A stretch of DNA of 64,000 bases from Leuctra nigra (GCA_934045905.1 OW203766.1:21508309-21572308); one strand, 5' to 3'; positions 36,759 to 48,460 are shown, counted from the stretch's first letter. Notes: generated by a model from the letters alone, not told the origin. A program made the numbers and translations.

Positions 36759-39700
36759 ATGAGTGCACGGGCTACAAGACAAGGAAGATCTCCAGCTCGG
36801 GAGAAAAAATCTGAGGGAGATTCATCCTCTTCCCCTACAAAGAAAGCTGGTGCTCGACCTGGACGTTCTAAGTCGCCGGGACGCCCGAAGTCCCCAGGAC
36901 ACCCTAAGTCTCCTGCACGTACCAAATCACCATCTCGAGGGCGTCCAAAATCACCAGTAAAGCCCAAAAAATCCTCAACCTCTCCGTTTATTGAAAAAAG
37001 AGTTCTCTCGGAGAAAGTGACGGCAAAAAAGAAGGTTTCTCCCATCAGGGTATCTCCATTTGTATACGTCAGTCTGAAGAAAGAAGAGTTCGAGAAATCT
37101 CCAAGTGTGTCAATAATCCGCTCCGACATCAAGAAAGATGTTGATGCATCTAACTACAAAGGACGAATCTCCTCAAGTATTGATACAACTTCAACCATCA
37201 GAAGATTACCGAGGCTGGTGACAAAGAAAGATACTGATGGAGACATCGATGAGTTTATTGGACGTTCGTCTGCTAGCCTCAGCTCAAGAGCCAAGTCAGT
37301 TGAAAAGAGCTCACAGGTTCCTCGAGAGTTTGGTGGATGGATTGGAGCATTAATATTCATCATTGCTCTGCCATTGACTCCTCTGGCTGTACAGATGTAC
37401 TGCTCCAAGGTTTGTTTACAATATATGTTGAAAGTTGGTGTCTAGTAAGTAGTAAGTTACTATGCCATCAAGCAGAAGTCCTATTTAAATAAAAGTGTAG
37501 GTAAGGTGCTTCATAGTCACTGTCAATTGTTGTACTGTTGGTTTGGTTTATGAAGCTGTTAGCTTCATCTAGCATTCTAGTATTGATGTAATAAAATAAA
37601 AGCTTGATTATTGGTTAAAGCAGAGTTCAAAAACAGCTTTTTCTGTCATCCCTGCTAGGCTGCTACCACTCGGTACCGTCTTCTATAATTTAGAAATCGG
37701 TTTCGGAATCTTTCTTACCTATCTTGAACCTCAAGTTTTTATTTTATTTTACAGGATAATTGTGGAACGACTTTCCGCGCTCCAACAAATTGGCGAGCAT
37801 ATTTTGATCTTGAAGCAGCCGGTTGGTATCTGGCTTTCATCGGCATGCAGATAATATTCTCGTATCTGCCGCTTGGCAAGGTTGTTGATGCACAGCCTCC
37901 TAGGTCAAGCCGTTATCAATACCGTTGCAACGGCATTGTGAGCCTGGTCTTGACGCTCTCCGTTCTGGGAGGTCTCTGGTACTTCAAATACCCGCTGACA
38001 CGCGTTTTAGACAAACAACTTCAGTTGACAGTGACTGCCATCATCTTTGGCCTGCTTCTGTCAATTGTGTTGTACATTCGAAGCAAGAAGGCGCCGGTTT
38101 CATCACTCAATCAATATGGCATCTCAGGAAACTTCCTACGAGACTTTTGGATGGGCAGAGAGATCAACCCTCGCTTCGGACGATTGGATATTAAAATGTT
38201 TCTATTCCGATCGACTCTCATTGCAATAGTAAGACGAAAATAATATAAACTAATTCTTTTTGGGGGATGGATAGGTACCTATAATTTGTTTTTCTCCAAA
38301 AAGCTTAATTTGTTCAGGCAGTAAGAATGACACAACATTAGTTCCTATCTCTAGAAATGAATCAAGTGGCCACATCAACTTAGTTCAAGAAATATAATTA
38401 ACATTGTAGTTGTTATTGAGCATCAAGTATAAACATTACATTCTGTTTCAGGTTGTTTTACACATACTGTTTGTGTTCAAAGTATTGGACAGTCAGACAG
38501 TGAGGGGGGACGGTGGCGTCCCTCGGAAGGTTGATTGGGCGCAGAAGGAGTATCCACCTGCGCTGCTCCTAGCTGTGGGTCTGCACCTTGTCTACATGTT
38601 GGACTCTCTCTGGCTCGAGTACACGTTTCTGACCACGTTCGAGGTGATGTCAGAAGGATGTGGGTATATGTTGGCTGCTGGGTATTCCGTCTATCCGTTC
38701 TTTGCAACTGTCATCACCAAGTTCTTGGTTTTCAACAAGTAGGCATTCATTCTATAAAATGTCCTTGCTGTTTTAAATGAAATGACGTGGAGAATTTAAC
38801 TAACGTTTTCTCCTTTCAGAGTGGATACTCCCTGGTATGGGCTGACTGCCATTGGCTTGGTGTTCACCATCGGATATGTGTTCTATCGTGCAAGCAATCA
38901 GCAGAAGAACAACTTCCGACAAAATCCACTGGATCCTGCTTTAGCTCGTAAGTGAATGGACCACGGGGGGGGGACAAGCGTAGCTAATATTTTAGAAGAG
39001 TGGTCCGAAAGTAGATTTTTTTTTAAATTTACTTAATTGCATTTGGGCACTTATGACTTAACTGAGCCTTAAATTTGTACTGAACCATAAAATATTTTGC
39101 TGGCTATGCCCCCGAAATTGCCCTGAATGCCAATTCTTGAGCTTTCACATTTTGAAACCGTTCACGTTTTCAGTGTTCAAAACTTGATCAAGTTTAGAAC
39201 TAGAGTCGGAGTCAACTAATGATGATACCTGCTTAGCATGGCCAGGGATAGACCGGCCCATTCTAAACAGGTATCATCATTAGTTGACTTGGACCGACTT
39301 GGACTCTAGGCCTTAGCCTTCCCACATTTTTTCACTTTCTAAAAATGTAATTACTACTTATTCTACTATGTTGACTGTTGAGTACCTATGTACCTGTATG
39401 AAAAATACAGAGGTAGGTACCCACATCACTTTGGAACACAATACTTTGCATTTGAAGATGTGCCATTATTTACGTCATGATAAGTGTAATCATTCATGTA
39501 ATCAAACTGGGGGCTGCGATGCGAATGAATCTTATAAAATCAAGATGTTTCTTCCAGATTTGGAGAGGATCACAACGAGCCGCGGCAAGGAGCTGTTGGT
39601 GTCGGGCTGGTGGGGGTTCGTCCGTCACCCCAACTATCTCGGCGATATCATCATGCACTGGGCGATCGCAAGTGTCTGCGGGTGTGCCCACTGGCTGCCA

Positions 39701-39841
39701 TACACGTTGCCGCTGATGACTACTCTTTCGCTCATCCATCGGTCTATTCGGGACGATGCGCGCTGCAAACAACGCTATGGCATTTACTGGGACAGGTACA
39801 CAAGTCGAGTCAAGAGTCGTCTCATACCAAAGGTATTTTAG
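36759..39841 (+). CDS. LBR: Lamin B receptor-like protein, copy B
   Basis: This is a tandem paralogue of the gene at 20129 with identical exon structure: 36759-37409, 37755-38228, 38452-38738, 38820-38947 and 39558-39841, giving 607 residues. The R/S/P-rich lamin/chromatin-binding tail is nearly the same as in copy A. The stretch between it and the first membrane span (about residues 80-190) differs most. The reductase fold is strongly conserved, ending SGWWGFVRHPNYLGD and YGIYWDRY. Copy B keeps the family's His in ALAHLE, where copy A has Gln. The start context (TTTCACAG, then GAATAGCC-ATG) is shared by both copies. Introns are short here, whereas copy A's have been invaded by transposons. 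No frameshift or stop is seen, so both copies look functional. Whether they differ in expression or ligand cannot be told. Confidence 0.93.
39200..39309. mobile_element. 110-bp palindromic MITE in LBR-B intron 4
   Basis: The arms CTAGAGTCGGAGTCAACTAA and the inverse at 39268-39309 pair over about 32-42 bases with one small insertion. The intron's equivalent in copy A lacks it. No target duplication was resolved. Confidence 0.7.
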
Positions 39842-39888
39842 TTAAATGACTTGTGGAGGGTAATTGACAATGTGTCAATTATTTTTTA

Positions 39889-39894
39889 AATAAA
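39889..39894 (+). terminator. LBR-B poly(A) signal
   Basis: AATAAA occurs 48 bases after the LBR-B stop. Flanking sequence (T-run before, GTTTGATTTCTG after) aligns with 25480-25515 of copy A, where the hexamer is not preserved. Confidence 0.6.
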
Positions 39895-40738
39895 TAGATG
39901 GGTTTGATTTCTGTTACTATAGTATACCGCTTACAACAGATAACAAGTATGTCTCATCCCCCATCTCAGCCATTTATTTGATTTGATATTTTAGCTAAGC
40001 ATACCTACCTACTTGTGGGTTTAAATAAAAAAAAATCGGAATTATTTCAAGATAGCCTAAATATCGAGAGCCAAGTTTGTTATTTATGAAAACGTAACTT
40101 TATAAATAAAATTCCACTCAGATGTGCATTACATAACAGAATGGATATTTAATAACGGTTCATTAGTTTTAATTATAATATGTTGGATGAGGCAGGTATA
40201 ATATGGACAACATTAATGTGTACCTGTATTTTAATGAGCCAACTTGATTAACTTGCTGTCCTTGTAACAAGATGATCTACTTCCTACACAGGTACATGAC
40301 AGAACTAAGTAGACTTGAGTGAAGGGAAAGCAGCATGATCAGCATGTGTGCAATACATGACTAAACTTGATTTTAAGTAAATTACGTACTATTTTAATTT
40401 AATTTTAACTGACGTTTTAAGTCTTATTTTTAAATTTTATTAAGATAACATTTGTCTGGTGTCTCCTTTTTCTAATACCTACTTTTCGGAGCATTAAAAC
40501 GTTTTAGTTGCAGATTTGTGTGAGTAGCTAGTAGCTACTTATTCCCACAATGTAACATCATCTCAAGGTCATGTTAGTACAACTTTCAAGGCCTTTCATC
40601 TCCAATAATTTACATTTGATATTAGTAGACTAGGTCCTTTGTGTATTACATAGTAAATGTAAAATGATGTACCTACATATTCAATGTGTACCTACCTACC
40701 TACTAAGTATTAAAATTAAATGTGCAGTAAATGCATAT

Positions 40739-40830
40739 GGTCGGTGACAGGCAAAGATGAACCCGCTCTAGCATTGGCTGGCCTATACTGGGCCATGTTA
40801 AACTGGGTTCATCTTTGCCTGTCACCGACC
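40739..40830. mobile_element. 92-bp near-perfect palindrome
   Basis: The arms GGTCGGTGACAGGCAAAGAT and their exact inverse pair for about 27 bases around a 38-base loop. A transcript would form a compact hairpin in the size range of a small-RNA precursor. It is most simply a tiny MITE. Confidence 0.75.
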
Positions 40831-40966
40831 ATAGGTACTATACATAGATATTATTAAATTAGGTATAAACGATTTTGTGTATTTGTCAGATTTATTAGTT
40901 CAAACTTCAAATCTAGATGTAATGTGTACTGTATGTTGTAAGTATTACTGCTTAGTGCTTAGCGTT

Positions 40967-41341
40967 GCCAACTTTACAATAATCGAATTCCGGACATTGC
41001 AGCTCTAAAATTCTCGGGGTAAAAAAGAAACAATCTCACAAATACGGTATTTTGGGGAAAACACGTACCTAACCTATGCGTACGAAAAACGATCTCGCAC
41101 AAAATCAATTGGGGGGTCTGGGAGGAGGGCCCCCTAGTATTATGCTGGTCAGGGATTTTTTGAATTTTGATAGTGCATTTGGGCCATTTCTATGCGTTCT
41201 AGATTAGGTACTACAATCTTCGCGATTTAATATTTTTATTCACTGTAGACATTGTGCTGTCTGGAATGAGGTCATTCCGGTAGCCGGACAATGTTGTCCA
41301 ATTACGGCGTGTCCGGATTAAATCAGGACGGTTGGCAACGC
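40967..41341. mobile_element. Possible MITE with GCGTTGCCAAC ends
   Basis: GCGTTGCCAAC near 40970 and GTTGGCAACGC near 41333 are exact inverses of 11 bases. GTTGCCAAC-type ends occur in several hAT-like families. A convincing target duplication was not found. Confidence 0.4.
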
Positions 41342-41436
41342 AAGTACTGCTCTCTAATTTTTGTAGCTCGAAAGGAATATTGAAAGATAAACCACAAGAA
41401 TGTAAATATTTGTGTATGTTGTTCGTACATAGTACC

Positions 41437-42131
41437 TAGTGATGTAATATTCCCGGGAATTTATTTTTTCGGGAATATTCCCCAAACCGGGAGTTTATTG
41501 GGAATTTACTAAAGGGATGAGTCAATATTAAGAGAAAACATTATTAAAGCATTCTTTATGTTATGAGATGTCATAAGACAAGGGTCGGCAACCTGCGGCT
41601 CCTTGGTGGTTTTTGAATGGCTCGTTATAATATAAATAAAGATCTGGAATCGAAAAAATTGAAAATTTGAAAAAACGCCCTGTGGGGCAACAATTGGAAG
41701 GTTATTTGATTGAATTTGTTTATTTTATAATCCAAAAATCACTTTTAAATTGTTGAAATTCTTTAAAAAACGCCCAGGGGCAACAACGAGAGGGGGGGGA
41801 GGGGGCTTTGCCAAAATAGTAGAATAAACTAGTAATTCAATTGATTATTTTCGGAGTATTATATTTGATTGCCTGCTGCGGCTCCCATTAATATCTTATT
41901 TATTAATTTTTCGGAAATTGGCTCTTTTACCAAAAAAGGTTGCCGGCTCCTGTCATAAAAAGAAAATTAGTGACAAAAAAATAAAAATTAATACTAAGAG
42001 CTAATGAGTAATGAGTGACACAGGTACCACAAAATAAGAACATTATACATTTTAATTTATAACGAAAAAGTAAATTCCCGAGTGTCGGGAATATTCCCGG
42101 GAACGGGGAATATTCCCGCTGGGGATCACTA
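41437..42131. mobile_element. hAT-like element with GGGAATATTCCC termini
   Basis: The left end TAGTGATGTAATATTCCCGG and right end (GGGAATATTCCCG, then GGGATCACTA) form an inverted terminal repeat. Flanks ATAGTACC (41429-41436) and ATGGTACC (42132-42139) match at 7 of 8 positions. A second hAT-like MITE is nested at 41579-41953. The element lies in the LBR-B downstream region, so it postdates or interrupts the duplicated tail. Confidence 0.75.
41579..41953. mobile_element. Nested hAT-like MITE with CAAGGGTCGGCAACCT end
   Basis: The left end CAAGGGTCGGCAACCTGCGG and right end AGGTTGCCGGCTCCTG are imperfect inverses. Flanks TCATAAGA and TCATAAAA agree at 7 of 8 positions. It sits inside the element 41437-42131 and is therefore the younger of the two. 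Confidence 0.7.
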
Positions 42132-43246
42132 ATGGTACCTATTTAGTAAAAATATTGAATCTCACAAGGTTAGTTAAGTAATTAGCTACATAGTATCAAA
42201 GGCTACAACAAAGGTCTAGCAGCAGCAGTAGAAGTTTTTAAGGTCTGTTTGACTGTCCCCACTTTTCTGCACTTTTACCCCAAAATTGAGAAAGCAATTT
42301 TAAACTGAAATTAATACGAAGTGCTTGAAAATGGAGACAGGCGAACCGTTGACATTCGCTATGTTGGGGATAAATAACTGCAATAGCGGCAGCGCTGAAT
42401 ATTTTCGTCCGTGTTGAAAACTGCTTTTTTTTACTCTGGCGATATAAATACTCATTACTCATTAGTACTACATTCAATTTACGATCGAATCATGACAGAA
42501 TATTTAAAAATAAAATACAACCACATTACCACATATTGTTGCATTTTGTTATGTCAGGTCAGGTTACCCTGTAATCTGGTAAAATTTAAGATGTCAGCCG
42601 GTCGCGCAAAGAATTTGACCTAGATCATTACTTCATTTCATGATAGGGCCCTTTGCCATATTATACATCGACTCGACGACAGCGTTTTGAATCCCTATCA
42701 AATAAGTGTTTGTCAATGGGCAAACAGACCTAGTATATGCAATTGGTAGACTCTTAAATGACCAAAGGTTATCAAACGAAATATTGTGATATTGCATACT
42801 TAAAATCAATCTATTTACAATGCAACACCATTTACAATACAATGCAACTAAATTCACTAAGAATTTAGTGATACTGATGGGGAATCAAATGAAATACACA
42901 TATATTATTTACAATCATTGTGTTAAAACCAGGAATGTGGTGGGGGCTAGGGCAGTACTCCAGACCTTATTTTGAAGGCAGGGCTACTTTTTTAAAAACA
43001 GCCCTTCCATCTATGTACAAAAACCATTAAATATTCCTCCACAATGTTTAATACGCAATAAAGGTGGAGAATTCAGTAGAATTCATTCAAATGGGTAGAT
43101 AGATATACTAAATGAATATTACATTCTGTAGTCGGTCTGTACTATACTACGTTAATTTTACAATTTGGTCGCAAATGTGTAAAATCAACATCAAACTAGT
43201 TCAGTTTTCAAAAAATTCCCGGCAAGTCCTAATTGGAGGTACTTAA

Positions 43247-44002
43247 GGTGGCTGGATCGATCGATATCATAGTCTCAGATCTTCATAATTTTGTGTGTAC
43301 TTATTGATAACCATGCCATACACAATCCCTGAAAAAATTAAACACTTCTCGTGTCTAGTTTCTGAGATAATTTGAGTTTTCTCCCCCATGTTATCTTATG
43401 GCAGCCAAGTAAAATCGTGTCATTTTTAAGCTAAAATGGAGTTCTAATCTTTTTGTATCGTTAGATTTTAACAAAAAACTTTTTTTTGGTAGACATATGG
43501 ACATACTATCAGGAAAAAAATTGAAAACAATACCAACGTGTGCTATTTTAAAAGTTATTATCCAAATTCGAAATGATTTCCCTATACCTCCCATGTTAAG
43601 TGGCGCGATCACTCGATATGTCTTTTGAGAATGATCAAAACCTTAGCATGGGAGGTATAGGAAATCATTTCGAATTTACTATTTAGTTAATAACTTTTAA
43701 AATAGCACACGTTGGTATTGTTTTCAATTTTTTTCCTGATAGTATGTCCATATGTCTACCAGAAAAAAAGTTTTTTGTTAAAATCTAACGATACAAAAAG
43801 ATTAGAACTCCATTTTAGCTTAAAAATGACACGATTTTACTTGGCTGCCATAAGATAACATGGGGGAGAAAACTCAAATTATCTCAGAAACTAGACACGA
43901 GAAGTGTTTAATTTTTTCAGGGATTGTGTATGGCATGGTTATCAATAAGTACACACAAAATTATGAAAATCTGAAACTATGATATCGATCGATCCAGCCA
44001 CC
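43247..44002. mobile_element. 756-bp palindromic TTAA element
   Basis: Nearly the whole element is two arms of about 350 bases (43247-43595 and 43647-44002) around a 51-base loop. Its ends GGTGGCTGGATCGATCGATA are bordered by TTAA on each side (43243-43246, 44003-44006), as for piggyBac-type insertions. Mismatches between arms are few. No transposase is encoded. Confidence 0.85.
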
Positions 44003-44006
44003 TTAA

Positions 44007-45842
44007 CCCCAAAGCCTCGATGTACTTTGTTTTTAGCACCCCAGACTGCATCCCTGGTTAGCACATTGTGGATGGTAATTCTTTGTGATCTCAACTTCAC
44101 AGAAAACCCATTAGGCCATGTGAGGCTACTCTTGGGTGGTGAATTGAGTTCTAAACAAGTAATTTTATTGATTTTCACTTCTTTCTGTCATTATATCTCA
44201 ATTTTAATTGCATCATCTTTAAACGTAATGTATAATATTACACTCGCTGATCTCGATATCTATGTTATGTGAATTGCACGTTTAACCTACGTTTAATCAC
44301 TTTGATCTTTTCTTAACATTTTGCAGTAGGTAACTATCTCTCATCACTTATCAGTGTTCCTATTCTCGAGTTTATCGTAAATGTTCAACTTGCAGAATTG
44401 TGCCACTGCACATTGGATTCAGCTCATCTTGATGAGGTGTAGAGAGTAAACAAACAGACCTTTTGACTTTAGTAAGGCTATCTTTAGTAGGTTATTAGAA
44501 CCATCAAATATTCAGTCTAGAAACGACCCACATGTCACGAGAATCAAACCCACCGTCTCATCTGTCGTGACTCATGCAGGTGCAATCCACGCTATTTTAT
44601 TGAGGTTAGCGACTAGTACTACAATATAACAATAAATGTGCCTACTTTAGCATGAAAGTTTACTGTCCAGTAAAATATGATGAATTCAGCTAAATGATTG
44701 GTACATATAGTATAATTGCCTTGTTCTTTCATCAATTAAAGCCACTGTGGTATCGATTTTTATATGAGCCTTTGATACATTGGTTTTTAAGAAAAGTCGT
44801 CGATTCATGTGAAGATTGTATTTAGGTAATAATAATAAGAAAGATTAATAAGTGTTTTGACACATTTTAATTATAATAATTAATTAATTAATTAATTAAT
44901 GGGATTGAATAAAAAATATGGTATTTCTGTATTTACACTACAATGTGAAATGCCAAAAGTATGTACAAACTACAAATATTTTCTGCAATAAATAAACATG
45001 AAAAGGTTTTTAAATTCAGACATATTTCACGATTTTTCCCCATCTTAAATTTAGTATTTTTCCCCCTGGTAGGGTACTACTAACAAGTTAATTGTCTCAA
45101 ATCATTAGCATTTACTGTAATATGCATATTTGTAAATATTGATGGGTAGATAGATACAAATTGCCTCGGATAAACACTCCTAGTATTTCCTTAAGTTTTT
45201 TTTTCTACTTATCAGCTGATGGCCATCTACACATAATTTATGGTTATTTTACTGACAACAAATACAGTACAAATAATGGGTCCCCTGCATCATGAGGATG
45301 TATTTACATCACACGAGACATGTTACATGTTGGTACAAAGTGTACTCTACTAGTTTACTTTTTTTCATTTACACATATAAGCAATTACTTTATTGTGCAG
45401 TTTCTTACAATATTATTAGGCAGAAGGTATTAGTAATTCACATTCATTTTCACATCATCATCTTATCTCCTAGCCCCTGTTGCCTCATTCAAAAACTATT
45501 ATCAGAGCAATTTAATTGCTTGCATACCTAGTTCCATAACATTTGAATACGTAACTAGGAGTTGTAATAAACAGCAATATACGGCATTTTAGCCAGGAGC
45601 AGGCCTGGTGGGCAAAAGTATGTTGTAAGTAAAGTAAGTAGTAAAGTAAGTAGTTAGGTATGTTGAAATAGGTAGATGTAAGTGTATTAGTTTAAATTAT
45701 TACAATTATAATGATTTTGGAACCAGAAAATGATTATTACTAGTATTTACTATTAGGATATTATAAAATTGTCAAAAAGGTAAATGTTGATATACATTTT
45801 TGCAAGTAGGTAATGTAAATATTGTAAAGTATATATTATAAT
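44007..45842. other. Non-coding tail of LBR duplication unit B
   Basis: Blocks match the tail of unit A, for example TTCTTTGTGATCTCAACTTC at 44078 and near 28826, until about 45.0 kb. An (AATT)n run lies at 44877-44899. No gene is recognised. Confidence 0.5.
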
Positions 45843-46320
45843 TAGGGATGTTCACGATTACGATTTAATCGGATCGATTAATCGATTATGACATTCAAAA
45901 CGATTAATCGATGTTAGTACAAATAATCGAATTACACCAATTTGAATTTGCCGCCTTGAAAATGGTTGCATTTTACAACGCCTAAAATGGCTGTTATTAT
46001 TCTGTCCACTTTTTCTTTGTGTGCGTAATATTTTAGTGATAAATTTATGTTTGTGTGTATTTTCCCAAGTTTCAGTGTGTATTTCTAATTCGCATTACCA
46101 TTTATCAGTGAAAAATAAATTAGAATTAGAGAATGACGGCATATTACAGCGTATTTGAAGTAAAAATGAATGACTTCCCGGACACATTTCATTGTTGAGG
46201 TTAATATGACCACCCTAAACGTGATGATATCAATACGATTGAATTCGATTATTAATCGATTTAAATTACAAAAATCGAATGAATAATCGATTTAAATAAA
46301 ATAATCGTTGAACACCCCTA
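45843..46320. mobile_element. hAT-like MITE, 478 bp, with exact 8-bp target duplication
   Basis: The left end TAGGGATGTTCACGATTACG and right end GTTGAACACCCCTA are inverses at the tips, flanked by ATTATAAT on both sides (45835-45842, 46321-46328). The subterminal regions are dense in AATCGATT words. No coding capacity is seen. Confidence 0.85.
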
Positions 46321-46411
46321 ATTATAATACCTCCATTAAAAGAATAAAAATGTTTTTTTTATAGTTAATGCAAAGATGGCCTGGGGTTAAAAAAATGTAT
46401 GTAGGTATTAA

Positions 46412-47930
46412 AGTAATACCAACATCTTGCTCCAAATATTTTTTTTAATTTATAATCTTAGCGAACTTACTAAATTTTCCTTACAAAAAAAATGTAAAAA
46501 AATTCCTTCGCCGAGTTAGGAGCTATTTTGTAAAAGCAGCACCTGACGTCATCGTGGGCTCTACCTGTTCAACCCTCGCACCGGATGGACAGCAAGAATG
46601 CGTACGGCGCGTGGCGAGACAGTCTCCTGTCACATTCCTTAGAGAGTGTTCGATTTGTGTTCTAGTTTTGATAGTGCAGCGAAGTATCTTTATGTATTAA
46701 TTTTCAAGTGAATTTCTTTTTATTTTGGTATTTAGTTTTATTTTATCAACATGGTTCAACGTTAATCTGTGTATGAGTGCAATAACAATCTTTGAAAAGC
46801 AAAAGTGACACACAAAGTGTGTCATTCCATAGACTTCCGTCATTCACAAAATCACCTCAACTGCAGCGGCAATGGTTACACTACACAAAGTCAACCGAGA
46901 AAAATTTGTGCCGAGTAAATTTACATAAGTCTGTTCTGATCATTTTAACACTGAAGATTTTGAAATTTCTAACCGCCTCAAAACAGGTTTTTTTTCCCGT
47001 AAGTAACTCATTCCCCGATTAAAATCTACAGCAGTTCCATCCGGTAATTTAGGTAAACCTGAATCAATTCAATCTAGATTAGATTAGATTAGATTTAGAT
47101 TAGATTATTATGTTTTAACGGCGCGTCAACGACGTGGTTATATTGCGCCGAGTTCATTTTCATTAAATCGTACAGTTTAACTTCTGATATTATTTTACGC
47201 ATACATAATTATTATGTATAATGACTAGATGGTTAGTTAAATAAAATACACATCACACAAAAGTGTGGATTTGGCCCAGATGCATTCTAAATAGGTATAC
47301 TTGCATCTGGGTCCTGTTAAAGGGACGAAAATCTTCATACCTGCAAAATATTGAGAAATGTAAATTATTAGATGTGATTGATTTCGCTTGCCGTCTTGCA
47401 GTAAAGAGAGTTCGAGAAAGAGGAAGCTTCCGCTCAAGACAATGCAATCATCTTAATCACTCAAAGATTCCATGTCCGTCGGCATTATTTGACAAAACAC
47501 GCACCTACACTAATCACGGTTACCAGCTCTGCCGCCAAAAGTTTCTACCCTGGCTCTGTTTTCAATATTTTTTAAATTTATCTTGTGTAATTCGTCGTTT
47601 GTAGAGGTCGGTTCGAATAAGTAAGGATTTTTCGTAGACATTTTAACTTAGACGATGACACTGCTCACTCGACCGTACGTACTTTCCCAACTAATTTAAA
47701 TCACGGTTGAAGTCGTCCGCCGCCACCGCCCGCCTGCTACCCTGCCTGCCTACTAGGCGGTGAGCCCACGATGACGTCAGCGTGGCCAAGCGGCAAGTTT
47801 GAAATTGAATGTTAGAAATCGGGATTAGTCAGGGATAAACAGGACCAATCGAGCTAATTTTTTTTTTGGTTACTTGTGTTGATCAATTGAACAAGAAAAA
47901 TATGAATTGGAGCAAGATGTTGGTATTACT
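46412..47930. mobile_element. 1.5-kb element with TTAA flanks and decayed THAP gene
   Basis: The exact inverted termini AGTAATACCAACATCTTGC (about 25 bp) are each bordered by TTAA (46408-46411, 47931-47934). A second inverted match, TGACGTCATCGTGGGCTC, occurs subterminally (about 46547 and 47767). Inside is a broken THAP-type zinc-finger reading frame (46751-47080), followed by a (GATTA)n run at 47079-47108. Confidence 0.75.
46751..47080 (+). pseudogene. Decayed THAP-domain protein fragment
   Basis: Across shifted frames the THAP signature can be followed in order: an MVQR start, YEC zinc-ligand region, SFHRLPSF, a conserved W in QWLHYT, then VCSDHFNTEDFE carrying the later Cys and His ligands. 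In-frame stops and at least one frame change interrupt it. THAP domains occur in P-element-like transposases and derived DNA-binding proteins. Its place within inverted termini supports a transposon origin. Confidence 0.65.
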
Positions 47931-47936
47931 TTAAGA

Positions 47937-48293
47937 CTAGTACCAACGTGCATGTAACTTTACACATATATAGGAGAGGTGAGGTGGGGACACTTGAACA
48001 TTCTTGGTGATACCAGCTCCATGGGGAATTGACCAATGGATTCTGAAAAATTACTTTTGAGCAGGTGGCGCTCAGGTAGTGAACAGTGGAACTATATTTG
48101 AATTTTGGAATGAAATGCAAGCTTAAATTAGTTATTATGTCTGCCACACAACATATAGAGCGCCAGCTGTTCAAACATAAAGTTACGAGAATTCACCTAT
48201 AATTCATATTCAAGATTGCCAACGGTGATGCATTGAAGAGTCCTCACCTCTCGTATATATGTGTGAAGCTAGTTCCATGCACGTTGCTAGTAC
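47937..48293. mobile_element. 357-bp foldback element
   Basis: Arms of about 50 bases (47937-47984 and 48242-48293) contain AACGTGCATG and ACACATATATA in inverse orientation and end in CTAGTAC. It starts only a few bases beyond the THAP element's TTAA. Target duplication was not resolved. Confidence 0.65.
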
Positions 48294-48460
48294 TACCTAC
48301 CTAGAAAATTAGTAAGATAATGGTTCAAAGCTTTTCTTGTGTTGTCTCTCCTTAAAAAAGGAAATAACGAATAGAAAGCGGGCCACAGACCGATTAATGT
48401 GCCAACTGTGTATCGCATTATGTACCATACTATCAAGATATGTGATTGAGAGAGTTAATC

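Noticed and set aside
44877..44899. (AATT)n run that could be called a TTAA insertion scar
   Set aside because: It is a plain microsatellite with no inverted ends beside it.
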